From the NCBI GenBank assembly GCA_937874815.1, contig CALNBW010000461.1, forward strand, positions 1-6,446: a stretch of 6,446 nucleotides of DNA, in the 5' to 3' direction. The DNA is from an uncultured Bacillota bacterium. GTDB lineage: Bacteria > Bacillota > UBA994 > UBA5500. Below the pieces are notes generated by a model. The model was not told where the DNA came from, ran no database searches, and worked only from the letters and a program-made list of their open reading frames with translations. A program made the translations under genes and the position numbers. This document shows, piece after piece, positions 1-6,394 of this stretch. The stretch's first letter is position 1. Every line of letters begins with the position of its first letter.

Positions 1-16
1 CCGCTACCCGCCAGAA

Positions 17-45
17 TTGACATGCCAAGGGGCGAAGTATAGAAT
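17..45 (+). promoter_or_regulatory. Sigma-A type promoter of the nad operon
   Basis: A perfect TTGACA -35 box lies at 17-22 and a TAGAAT -10 box (5 of 6 consensus) at 40-45, separated by exactly 17 nt, the optimum for a vegetative sigma-70/sigma-A promoter. Transcription would start near 52, leaving a leader of about 90 nt before nadA. The leader contains only a weak possible hairpin (86-91 with 106-111) and no recognised riboswitch or convincing NiaR/NadR-type operator. The assignment is by consensus match only. Confidence 0.7.
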
Positions 46-141
46 TGTGATGATTAATTAGACAGAGAAAAAAGTATATAGGCTTGCTTCCATCAGAGTT
101 ACGAGGGAGGCTTTAGCATAATTAGAAGGGGTGTCAGATGG

Positions 142-1053
142 ATGTCAACAGTGGATGCATTGAAGCAGCGACTGCAGGAGCTCAAGAAAGAGCGTCGCGC
201 CATTGTTCTTGCACACTACTATCAACGCGATGAGATTCAGGATGTGGCTGACTATATCGGCGACTCTTTTGGGTTGAGCCAACAAGCAGCAGCTACCGAC
301 GCTGAAGTGATTGTTTTCTGCGGCGTCCACTTTATGGCCGAGAGCGCGGCTATACTTTCGCCAGAAAAGATTGTATTGTTACCTGAACCACGGGCTGGCT
401 GTCCTATGGCCGATATGATTGATATCGGGGGCTTGCGGGCTTTTAAAGCCCAGCATCCTGGCGCAGCTATCGTTAGTTATGTCAATACTTCGGCTGCAGT
501 TAAGGCAGAAAGTGATATTTGCTGCACTTCATCGAATGCGGTTAAGGTGGTCAATTCCCTTGACACCGATAAGGTCATTTTCACGCCCGATCGCAACTTG
601 GGCCGTTACGTGGCCCAGCACACTGATAAGGAAATAATCGTTTGGGAAGGTTATTGCCATACCCACGATCACTTGACGCTGGAGCAGTTTGAGCGGATTA
701 AGGCGGAGCACCCCGGTGCCCCGACAGTGGTACATCCTGAATGCCGGCCCGAGGTCAGCGCTGCTGCCGACCACGTTTCTAGCACAGCTGGAATTCTTAA
801 GTTCGTGCGCGAGTCGGATGCGACTGAGTTCATCATTGGCACTGAAGGCGGGATTCTGCACGTAATGCAGCAGCAAAACCCGGGTAAGAAGTTTTATCTG
901 GCCTCGCCAGATCTGATTTGTCCCAACATGAAGGCCAATACTTTGGAAAAAACCGTTCATGCCCTGGAGGTAATGCAGCCCCGCATCACCGTCCCAGAGG
1001 ACATTCGCAATAAGGCGGTGCGAGCCCTAGATCGGATGCTCGCTATCAAATAG
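142..1053 (+). CDS. nadA: Quinolinate synthase NadA
   Basis: A cytoplasmic [4Fe-4S] enzyme that condenses iminoaspartate (from NadB) with dihydroxyacetone phosphate to give quinolinate, the second step of de novo NAD synthesis. At 303 residues it matches the compact NadA form. Visible signatures are AHYYQ (24-28, with the His and Tyr of the substrate site), SYVNTSAAVK (112-121), PDRNLGRYV (149-157), HPEC (198-201) and a TEGG segment near 234. The three cysteines expected to hold the cluster are C87 (RAGCPMADM), C172 (EGYCHTH) and C260 (ICPNMK), spaced as in the family. The ATG at 142 is preceded by GAAGGGG at 125-131 with 10-nt spacing; another ATG at 138 is out of frame. It is the first gene of the nadA-nadB-nadC run and lies behind the promoter at 17-45. 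No cysteine desulfurase gene (nifS/iscS type, often linked to nadA) is in the window. Nothing suggests loss of function. Confidence 0.97.
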   Translation: MSTVDALKQRLQELKKERRAIVLAHYYQRDEIQDVADYIGDSFGLSQQAAATDAEVIVFCGVHFMAESAAILSPEKIVLLPEPRAGCPMADMIDIGGLRAFKAQHPGAAIVSYVNTSAAVKAESDICCTSSNAVKVVNSLDTDKVIFTPDRNLGRYVAQHTDKEIIVWEGYCHTHDHLTLEQFERIKAEHPGAPTVVHPECRPEVSAAADHVSSTAGILKFVRESDATEFIIGTEGGILHVMQQQNPGKKFYLASPDLICPNMKANTLEKTVHALEVMQPRITVPEDIRNKAVRALDRMLAIK

Positions 1054-1067
1054 TCGGAGGCGTTAGC

Positions 1068-2693
1068 ATGGAAGCTCGCTACCTAGTAGGATTTGATCTT
1101 GCCCAAACCGACAAGCAGGTGGCTGATTTCTTGGTGATAGGTAGCGGGGTAGCCGGCTTATTTGCGGCTATCAAGGCTAGCCAACATGGTCGAGTCTTAC
1201 TTTTAACCAAAGAACTTTTAGAAGGCAATACCCGTTATGCCCAAGGCGGCATCGCGGCCGCTATTGGCCCGGCAGATAGCTGGCAGGGGCATTTGGCCGA
1301 TACTTTGGTGGCCGGTGCCGGCCTTTGCGACGAAGCAGCCGTCACCATTTTAGTGCAAGAGGGGCCGACTCGCATTCGCGAGCTGATAGCCCTTGGCGCT
1401 CGTTTTGATCGGCAAGACGACGCTATTGCCCTAACTAAAGAAGGTGGCCATAGTCGCCGCCGCATCTTGCATGCCGGCGGCGATGCCACCGGCTTGGAGA
1501 TAGAGCGGGTCCTTGCCGGTGCGGCTTTAGCCAACGCCAACATTCGCGTCGTTGATCACATCTATGCGGTCGATCTGCTCACTGACCAGGGCCAGTGTTA
1601 CGGTGCGCTTGCTATGAACCCTGCTGGTGCGCTTACCGCTTATCTAGCTAAGGCCACCATCCTAGCTACCGGTGGCGCTGGGCAGGTTTACAAGCATACT
1701 ACTAATTCATCAGTGGTCACTGGTGACGGCCTAGCTATGGCCTATCGGGCTGGCGCTGAAGTGATGGATGCCGAGTTTTTTCAGTTTCATCCCACCGCTC
1801 TGCATGTAGCTGGCGCGCCTAATGCGTTAATTACAGAGGCGGTGCGGGGCGAAGGAGCCCAACTGCTAGACATCAATAATCGGCGTTTTATGCTGGCAGT
1901 GCATCCTATGGCCGAGTTAGCGCCCCGTAATGTGGTAGCGCGGGCCATGGTGCAAGCCATGGAAGCGACAGCCAGTGATCATGTCTGGCTGGACATGCGG
2001 CCAATCCAGGGGCTTGATTTGCCCACGCGGTTCCCCACAGTCTTCAAAACCTGTCAGCGTTACGGGATCGATATTCGTCATGATCTGATCCCCGTGGCCC
2101 CGGTAGCCCACTACTTTATGGGTGGCATTCGCATTAACTACCAAGGGCGCACCAATGTGCGCGGTCTTTATGCTTGTGGTGAAGCCTCGTGCCTAGCTAT
2201 CCATGGCGCTAATCGGCTGGCCAGCAATTCGCTGCTTGACGGACTGGTTTTTGGGCATCGCATTGCCGAATGCGCCCAGCGTTATCGCTTGCACATTAGC
2301 GACGAGTATCTCTTGCAGCTGAAGTTAAGCGCGCCCGAGCCGGCACGTTTAGCAAAACGCACGGCGGATATTATGGAACTAAGGCAGGCTATCCAACAGA
2401 CCATGTGGCGCGAGGTAGGGCTAACGCGAAATGCAGCTGGCCTGGAGCGCGCTTTGGCAGAATTGCAGGCTATTGGTCGGCAATTAGCCGGCCCGGTGGA
2501 GCAACCGGACCAGGTGGAGACAATCAATTTACATACGGTGAGCACTCTGATTACGCGTGCGGCCCTGTTGCGCACCGAATCCCGTGGTGGCCACTTTAGA
2601 GAAGATTTTCCAGAACAGAACGACCAGGACTGGCTGAAGCATATTGTACTGCAGGGTGATAGCTGGGCCTTAGTGGAGCAAAAGAGGGGGTAA
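1068..2693 (+). CDS. nadB: L-aspartate oxidase NadB
   Basis: An FAD enzyme that oxidises L-aspartate to iminoaspartate, which NadA uses next; fumarate can replace oxygen as acceptor in anaerobes. The 541 residues are full length. In order: the Rossmann FAD motif GSGVAG (25-30), GNTRYAQGG (53-61), EGGHSRRRI (125-133), QFHPTAL (239-245), TEAVRGEGA (256-264), APRNVVARA (285-293), HYFMGG (348-353) and the flavin-contacting GANRLASNSLLDGL (380-393). H241, R287, H348 and R383 correspond to the substrate-site residues of E. coli NadB (H244, R290, H351, R386). The helical C-terminal domain runs from about 430. The family is related to SdhA/FrdA, but the ASNSLL motif, the length and the nadA/nadC neighbours settle the call. 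GGAGG at 1056-1060 is 7 nt from the ATG, and the gap from nadA is 14 nt, so the two are almost certainly co-transcribed. Confidence 0.97.
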   Translation: MEARYLVGFDLAQTDKQVADFLVIGSGVAGLFAAIKASQHGRVLLLTKELLEGNTRYAQGGIAAAIGPADSWQGHLADTLVAGAGLCDEAAVTILVQEGPTRIRELIALGARFDRQDDAIALTKEGGHSRRRILHAGGDATGLEIERVLAGAALANANIRVVDHIYAVDLLTDQGQCYGALAMNPAGALTAYLAKATILATGGAGQVYKHTTNSSVVTGDGLAMAYRAGAEVMDAEFFQFHPTALHVAGAPNALITEAVRGEGAQLLDINNRRFMLAVHPMAELAPRNVVARAMVQAMEATASDHVWLDMRPIQGLDLPTRFPTVFKTCQRYGIDIRHDLIPVAPVAHYFMGGIRINYQGRTNVRGLYACGEASCLAIHGANRLASNSLLDGLVFGHRIAECAQRYRLHISDEYLLQLKLSAPEPARLAKRTADIMELRQAIQQTMWREVGLTRNAAGLERALAELQAIGRQLAGPVEQPDQVETINLHTVSTLITRAALLRTESRGGHFREDFPEQNDQDWLKHIVLQGDSWALVEQKRG

Positions 2694-2698
2694 GGTGG

Positions 2699-3565
2699 AT
2701 GAATTGGCAAAACCCTTTTATCGTAGACCTAATCAAGCGCGCGCTGGAAGAAGACATTTGGACGGGCGACATCACAACAGAAGCTGTAATCCCAGCAGGA
2801 CGCCAAGCGGTAGGACAGGTCTTAACTAAGGTCGATGGCGTCATTGCTGGCCTGCCACTACTCAAACAGGTTTTTCTACAGCTGGACCCCACGTTAGAGG
2901 TGGACCTACTAGTTGACGACGGCTTTGTCGCTACTGCTGGCACTGTTTTGGCCAACATCAGCGGTTCTGCCCGCTCCATATTGCAGGGAGAACGCGTGGC
3001 TCTAAACTTTTTACAGCGTCTTTCCGGCATCGCCACTCGCACCTCGCGTTTGGCGGAATCAATCAAGTTCTACCAAGGACGTATTGTTGATACACGCAAG
3101 ACGACGCCCGGACTGCGTCTGTTAGAAAAATACGCGGTGCGCATGGGTGGTGGGTATAACCACCGCTTTGGTCTTTATGATGCAGTGCTAATTAAAGATA
3201 ATCATATTGCTGTTGCCGGCAGCATTAAAGAAGCCGTAGCTGCCGTCCGCCGCCGTGTCGGGCATACGACCAAAATCGAAGTAGAAGTTGAATCTCTAGA
3301 GCAACTAAGCGAGGCTTTGGAAAGCCGAGCTGATATTATCATGTTAGACAACATGTCACTGGACATGATGAAGGAAGCCGTCAAGCTGGCCCAGGGCAAA
3401 GCCATCCTGGAAGCATCAGGTGGCATTACAGAAGAGAACATCTTGGAAGTGGCCAAAACTGGCATTGATTATATCTCCATCGGCGCTATCACCCACAGCA
3501 TCAAGGCGCTAGATATTAGCCTAGATATCGAGCTAGAACAGCCGCCTGCCGATCAACAGAACTAA
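2699..3565 (+). CDS. nadC: Nicotinate-nucleotide pyrophosphorylase (carboxylating), NadC
   Basis: Quinolinate phosphoribosyltransferase: it joins quinolinate to PRPP with loss of CO2, giving nicotinate mononucleotide, the entry to the shared end of NAD synthesis. The 288 residues match the usual length. The N-terminal alpha/beta sandwich carries DITTEAVIP (24-32) and ERVALNFLQRLSG (98-110). The barrel carries DTRKTTPG (131-138, with catalytic-site K134), RMGGGYNHR (148-156), LIKDNHI (164-170), KIEVEVES (192-199), MLDNM (215-219), EASGGIT (238-244) and SIGAITHS (260-267), so all the expected phosphate- and quinolinate-binding positions are present. The start ATG is 5 nt after the nadB stop. 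The likely ribosome site GAGGGGG (2684-2690) lies inside the end of nadB, which suggests translational coupling. No strong terminator follows, so transcription may continue into the coaX-like gene. Confidence 0.97.
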   Translation: MNWQNPFIVDLIKRALEEDIWTGDITTEAVIPAGRQAVGQVLTKVDGVIAGLPLLKQVFLQLDPTLEVDLLVDDGFVATAGTVLANISGSARSILQGERVALNFLQRLSGIATRTSRLAESIKFYQGRIVDTRKTTPGLRLLEKYAVRMGGGYNHRFGLYDAVLIKDNHIAVAGSIKEAVAAVRRRVGHTTKIEVEVESLEQLSEALESRADIIMLDNMSLDMMKEAVKLAQGKAILEASGGITEENILEVAKTGIDYISIGAITHSIKALDISLDIELEQPPADQQN

Positions 3566-3619
3566 TACCAGCCACGGGGACATTTGCCGGGTCATGGTGG
3601 CAACGATGATATATCTGTA

Positions 3620-3650
3620 GGGGCGCATTGCATGCGCCCGCCCCGGGCGG
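3620..3650. repeat. REP-like GC-rich palindromic element
   Basis: An 8-bp perfect stem, GGGCGCAT (3621-3628) with ATGCGCCC (3632-3639), closes a 3-nt loop. A second palindrome, CCGCCC (3638-3643) with GGGCGG (3645-3650), overlaps its end. GGGGCG (3620-3625) can also pair with CGCCCC (3639-3644), so alternative folds compete. It sits in the otherwise gene-free 142 nt between nadC and the coaX-like gene and lacks the T-run of an intrinsic terminator. From memory, palindromes opening with TAGGGGCG recur between genes in many Clostridia and Chloroflexi, which favours a REP-like or MITE-derived repeat. Copy number cannot be judged from one window. Confidence 0.55.
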
Positions 3651-3707
3651 CAAGCCGAACGGGGCATTCTTTATGTCTACTGTTACCTAAAGGAGGGGAA
3701 AGACCCA

Positions 3708-4457
3708 GTGCTGCTCACAATCAATATGGGGAATACGCGTACGCATGCTTTGTGTTACCAGAATGGGCACAAAAGCCCCCACTACGCCACCGCTACACTA
3801 CCGCAAGTGGAGCATTACCTAGATTGGCTACGAACAATCACCGCCGTTGCCCCAACCCGCATACTGCTGGCTTCAGTGGTGCCGCCAGCGGCCACAGCGT
3901 TCTCGCGGGCGGTCAGAGAGCTATGGGGGCTAACGCCCGAGCTAGTTAAACCGCGGGAGGACTTGGGCATCCGCTTTACTGCAGTTGATTACCTACACGA
4001 CTTAGGTGCAGATCTTTTTGTCAACGCCGTAGTCAGTTACCATGATTACGGTGGCAGCATCCTGAACGTGGATTTAGGCACCGCCTCCACCTTTTGCGTG
4101 ATCAAGGAGGGGCTATATCTAGGCACTAGCATCGTGCCAGGGATGGAACTCTCCATTCGCGCCATGATTCAAGGCACCGCTCTCCTCAAAGATTTTTCAC
4201 TGCAAAAGATGGATAGAGTCGTTCAGGATAACACGACGGCTTGTCTGCAATCGGGCATCTATTACGGCTACTTTGAGTTGGTGCGAGGCATGATTGCTCG
4301 CATTCAGGCTGAGGCCGGGCCACTGCAGGTAGTTCTGACCGGTGGCATCGGCACGTTTTTGCACGAGGAGCTAGATTCCTTTGTTGATTATTTCCGTCCC
4401 GAGCTGACGTTAGAAGGATTGCATTTAATCGCACAGCTGTTGCCAGTATTAGAGTAA
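3708..4457 (+). CDS. coaX: Divergent type III pantothenate kinase (CoaX family)
   Basis: Type III pantothenate kinases phosphorylate pantothenate, the first step of CoA synthesis, using the ASKHA fold. The 249 residues are close to the family's usual length. The framework is clear: phosphate loop MGNT (7-10), GAD (100-102, whose Asp is the proposed catalytic base), VDLGTASTF (121-129), IVPGMELS (142-149), NTTACLQSGIYYGY (175-188), TGGIG (211-215) and PELTLEGL (231-238). Several near-invariant positions differ: residue 6 is Asn where DxGNT has Asp, GADR reads GADL (103), GTATTFD reads GTASTFC (130) and GGxIxPG reads GTSIVPG (139-145). The pantothenate site may therefore be altered, so canonical activity is uncertain although family membership is not. 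The GTG start is backed by AAAGGAGG at 3689-3696 with 11-nt spacing. The gene follows nadC and precedes an ECF S component, a cofactor setting that fits a CoA or NAD related role. Confidence 0.88.
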   Translation: MLLTINMGNTRTHALCYQNGHKSPHYATATLPQVEHYLDWLRTITAVAPTRILLASVVPPAATAFSRAVRELWGLTPELVKPREDLGIRFTAVDYLHDLGADLFVNAVVSYHDYGGSILNVDLGTASTFCVIKEGLYLGTSIVPGMELSIRAMIQGTALLKDFSLQKMDRVVQDNTTACLQSGIYYGYFELVRGMIARIQAEAGPLQVVLTGGIGTFLHEELDSFVDYFRPELTLEGLHLIAQLLPVLE

Positions 4458-4484
4458 AGCTGTAAAATTAAATTGCTAGTTAGA

Positions 4485-4577
4485 GGCGGGTACCTTATGG
4501 ACTCGACAGGCTAGTAGAACAATCAAATACGTCCGGTATTGACGCCGCGTTAGTGGTGCAAACTGGAACGGAGGTGG
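4485..4577 (+). promoter_or_regulatory. Candidate structured leader before the S component gene
   Basis: The gap before the transporter gene can be drawn as two consecutive hairpins. The first combines GGCG (4485-4488) with CGCC (4543-4546), GTACC (4490-4494) with GGTAT (4535-4539) and GGAC (4499-4502) with GTCC (4531-4534), leaving a 28-nt loop. The second pairs CGTTAGT (4548-4554) with ACT and AACG (4562-4564, 4567-4570). The ribosome binding site GGAGGTGG (4570-4577) follows at once. TACCTT (4491-4496) could instead pair with GAGGTG (4571-4576), which would break the first helix and hide the ribosome site. A five-codon frame (4497-4514) preceded by GAGGCGG (4483-4489) lies inside. It matches no riboswitch class I recognise. 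These are hand-drawn pairings without covariation support and could be chance. Confidence 0.25.
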
Positions 4578-4583
4578 AGTAAA

Positions 4584-5144
4584 ATGAGAGTGTCCACTAG
4601 GCAGATCGTCGTTGTCGGTGTTTTGGCAGCGCTTACGGTCGCCCTTGGGGCATCGGGGGTAGGACTCATTGCAGTGCCGACTCCCGCAGGTGCGGCCACT
4701 ACCATGCATATCCCGGTCATTATTGGGGGCATTTTAGAGGGACCGCTGGTTGGTAGTTTCTTAGGCCTATTGTTTGGATTGTTTACCCTGCAATTAGGCC
4801 CAGCTGTGGCCGTGATTCCGGCTCGCTTACTGATCGGTGTGGCTGCTTACTATGTTTATCATGCAACTTACTTCTTGGTGCAACGCTGGGCAGGGAGGTC
4901 TGCCCCAGTGATAGCGGCAGCAGTAGCTGGCATTGTGGGATCGGTTGTAAACACCGTCGGTGTGTTAGCCGTGGCAGTTGCTATCAATTTATTTACGGCT
5001 GAGGCAGCTTGGTCCGTAGCGCTGCTCCAAGGTGTGCCCGAAGCCATTTTAGCTGCAGTTGTTACCGCCTCGCTGATTCTTCCCCTTCTAGCGGTGGCTA
5101 AGCGCAACCAAGTGCGAGATAAAGCAAAAACCATAGACAGATAA
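4584..5144 (+). CDS. ECF transporter S component, vitamin uptake (pantothenate or niacin candidate)
   Basis: A small integral membrane protein that resembles the substrate-binding S subunits of energy-coupling factor vitamin importers. The 186 residues are almost entirely hydrophobic, in about six segments (roughly 8-30, 44-68, 72-98, 106-136 as two, 145-172), with a basic cytoplasmic tail (KRNQVRDKAK). The segment VPTPAGAATTMHIPVIIGGI (31-50) followed by LEGPLVGSFLGLLFGL (51-66) is the pattern I associate with the PanT-like branch of the ECF S family. No EcfA, EcfA' or EcfT gene is adjacent, so it would be a group II S component sharing a central module. The CoaX homologue upstream argues for pantothenate, the nadABC genes for niacin; pantothenate is slightly favoured. 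GGAGGTGG (4570-4577) gives ideal 6-nt spacing to the ATG. It is the last gene of the run and ends at a strong terminator. Confidence 0.82.
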   Translation: MRVSTRQIVVVGVLAALTVALGASGVGLIAVPTPAGAATTMHIPVIIGGILEGPLVGSFLGLLFGLFTLQLGPAVAVIPARLLIGVAAYYVYHATYFLVQRWAGRSAPVIAAAVAGIVGSVVNTVGVLAVAVAINLFTAEAAWSVALLQGVPEAILAAVVTASLILPLLAVAKRNQVRDKAKTIDR

Positions 5145-5192
5145 CTAAAAGGGTTAACCCGACCAACATCAGGGTTAACCCTTTTTGGTTAT
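5141..5192. terminator. Rho-independent terminator, possibly bidirectional
   Basis: A perfect 14-bp stem pairs AAAAGGGTTAACCC (5147-5160) with GGGTTAACCCTTTT (5172-5185) around an 11-nt loop, and is followed by T 5186. Outside it ATAACT (5141-5146) can pair with GGTTAT (5187-5192), with one U bulged. The A-run on the left and T-run on the right make it usable from either strand. It overlaps the stop codon of the S component gene (5142-5144) and closes the nadABC-coaX-transporter unit. Confidence 0.92.
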
Positions 5193-5202
5193 TCCATATA
5201 AT
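5175..5202 (+). promoter_or_regulatory. Possible promoter for the secreted protein gene
   Basis: A perfect TATAAT -10 box lies at 5197-5202, with TTAACC (4 of 6 matches to TTGACA) at 5175-5180, 16 nt upstream. The -35 box would lie in the descending arm of the terminator. Transcription would begin near 5209, with a leader of about 130 nt before the gene at 5342. The rest of 5203-5341 shows no gene and no clear structure. The strong -10 box supports the call; the weak -35 box limits it. Confidence 0.4.
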
Positions 5203-5341
5203 CTTTAATCAGAAGAAGGGATTTCGCCTCTTGTCTAGAACCAAAGTATTGTGAACACTTTTGCTTCCAGCTATGTGGCCTAAGCAGAGATTGCAGCAAA
5301 TGTTAGTCCCCAAGGTTCAGTAGAAAGGATGGGAAGACGAG

Positions 5342-6394
5342 ATGAAAAAACTCGGAAAGACGTTCCTCGCGGCCGTCCTTGCCCTGATGCTGCTTGGTAC
5401 GGCGGCGCCTGCAAGCAGATATGGGACGCCGGACTTCCCCTTTAGCGCGAAGCTGCGGGGCGACTATCTGCCGGCCCTGTCGAGCTTTATGGTGATCGGC
5501 GATGTGATGACGGACAGCCTTAAGGTCATGTCGTCCCGGTTCCTCGACTTCTCCAAGGCCTATGGCTGTCACGTCTATCTATGGCAGTGGGAGACGCTGG
5601 AGAGCAGCGGCTACGCTTCTTTTGACGACGCGGTGGCCGAGATATCGCAGCATGCCGCCGCTGATACCGTATGCGTCGTCTACATCCACAGCCTGAAGCA
5701 GGCCTATGTCCAGGTCGGCGACGAGCTGATCCCGGGGGCCGACGTTGATTCGCTGGTCGACACGTTGCTGCGCAACAAGAAGGAAGAGCCGTTTTCCCGG
5801 TTCGCGTCGTTCTATAACGCCCTGTGCAAGATGGTCGGCCGCGAGAAAGGGACGTATGTGACGGGCAGCTATTTGAACACAAAGCAAATTGATCAGAAGA
5901 GGCTGGAAGAGATCATGGTTCCTCTCCACGAAGCCTTTCCTGGCTATATTTGGGTGGAGTACTTTTCCGGCAACTATGAGCCAGGAACGGAATACTCCGC
6001 CCTGCGCAACAGCCGGGAGATCGACTATGATGCAACCTTTGTTCTCTGGGAGCATGAGCTGGAGTACTACTTCCAGGACGCGATCTACCTGAGCTATTTT
6101 AGTCAAACGGGCACGGCCTTCCTTGACATCGGCAAAAACACCGGGGTCGCACTGTCCGACAAGCGACTCCGGGAACTGGAGGCGGCCTTTGGGCCGTCCA
6201 CGGACGGCGACGCTGCCGGGTTCCGCGCCGGGGTGGAAAATCTGGCGGCAGTCCTCGCAGAGATGGACCTCCACAGCGGCCGGAGCGAGGGCTCCGGGAT
6301 GCTGATCCCCGCGCTGGCGATCGTCGGAACGGTCATGCTCGTTGCGCTGGCGGTCCTGCTCCTTCGAAAGAAAAAAGGGAAAGCCGCTTCCTAG
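5342..6394 (+). CDS. Secreted, C-terminally membrane-anchored protein of unknown function (TPM-like?)
   Basis: 350 residues with a clear export signal: basic MKKLGK, a hydrophobic stretch to about residue 19, and an APA-S cleavage site after residue 24. A large extracellular part (25-317) precedes a single transmembrane helix (about 319-341) and a basic RKKKGK tail, so the bulk should lie outside the membrane. I do not recognise the family firmly. Two stretches faintly resemble TPM-domain proteins: residues 45-167 (strand-rich CHVYLWQW, then TVCVVYIHS and AYVQVGDEL) and residues 186-308 (IWVEYFSG, then TAFLDIGKNTGVALSDKRLR and AGVENLAAVLAE), perhaps an old duplication. Third codon positions are visibly richer in G and C (GCC, CTG, GAC, GTC, CGG) than in the five genes before it, consistent with acquisition or a different expression class. 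The ribosome site is modest (AAAGGA, 5324-5329, 12 nt from the ATG). It is isolated from the cofactor operon by the terminator, so no functional link is implied. Confidence 0.75.
   Translation: MKKLGKTFLAAVLALMLLGTAAPASRYGTPDFPFSAKLRGDYLPALSSFMVIGDVMTDSLKVMSSRFLDFSKAYGCHVYLWQWETLESSGYASFDDAVAEISQHAAADTVCVVYIHSLKQAYVQVGDELIPGADVDSLVDTLLRNKKEEPFSRFASFYNALCKMVGREKGTYVTGSYLNTKQIDQKRLEEIMVPLHEAFPGYIWVEYFSGNYEPGTEYSALRNSREIDYDATFVLWEHELEYYFQDAIYLSYFSQTGTAFLDIGKNTGVALSDKRLRELEAAFGPSTDGDAAGFRAGVENLAAVLAEMDLHSGRSEGSGMLIPALAIVGTVMLVALAVLLLRKKKGKAAS

Noticed and set aside
132..147. Repeated TGTCA (132-136 and 143-147) at the nadA start, considered as a NiaR-type operator
   Set aside because: It is a direct repeat only 5 bp long, downstream of the ribosome site, and does not form the inverted pattern expected of a niacin repressor site.
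529..960. Minus-strand open frame inside nadA
   Set aside because: The plus strand there is unmistakable quinolinate synthase with all cluster cysteines, so the reverse frame is chance.
3584..3615. TTGCCG and TATATC as a promoter for the coaX-like gene
   Set aside because: Spacing is 20 nt and both boxes are weak, well below the quality of the promoter at 17-45.
3584..3949. Open frame of 121 codons overlapping the start of the coaX-like gene
   Set aside because: It runs through the palindromic repeat and out of frame over clear CoaX coding sequence, with no family motifs and no supporting ribosome site.
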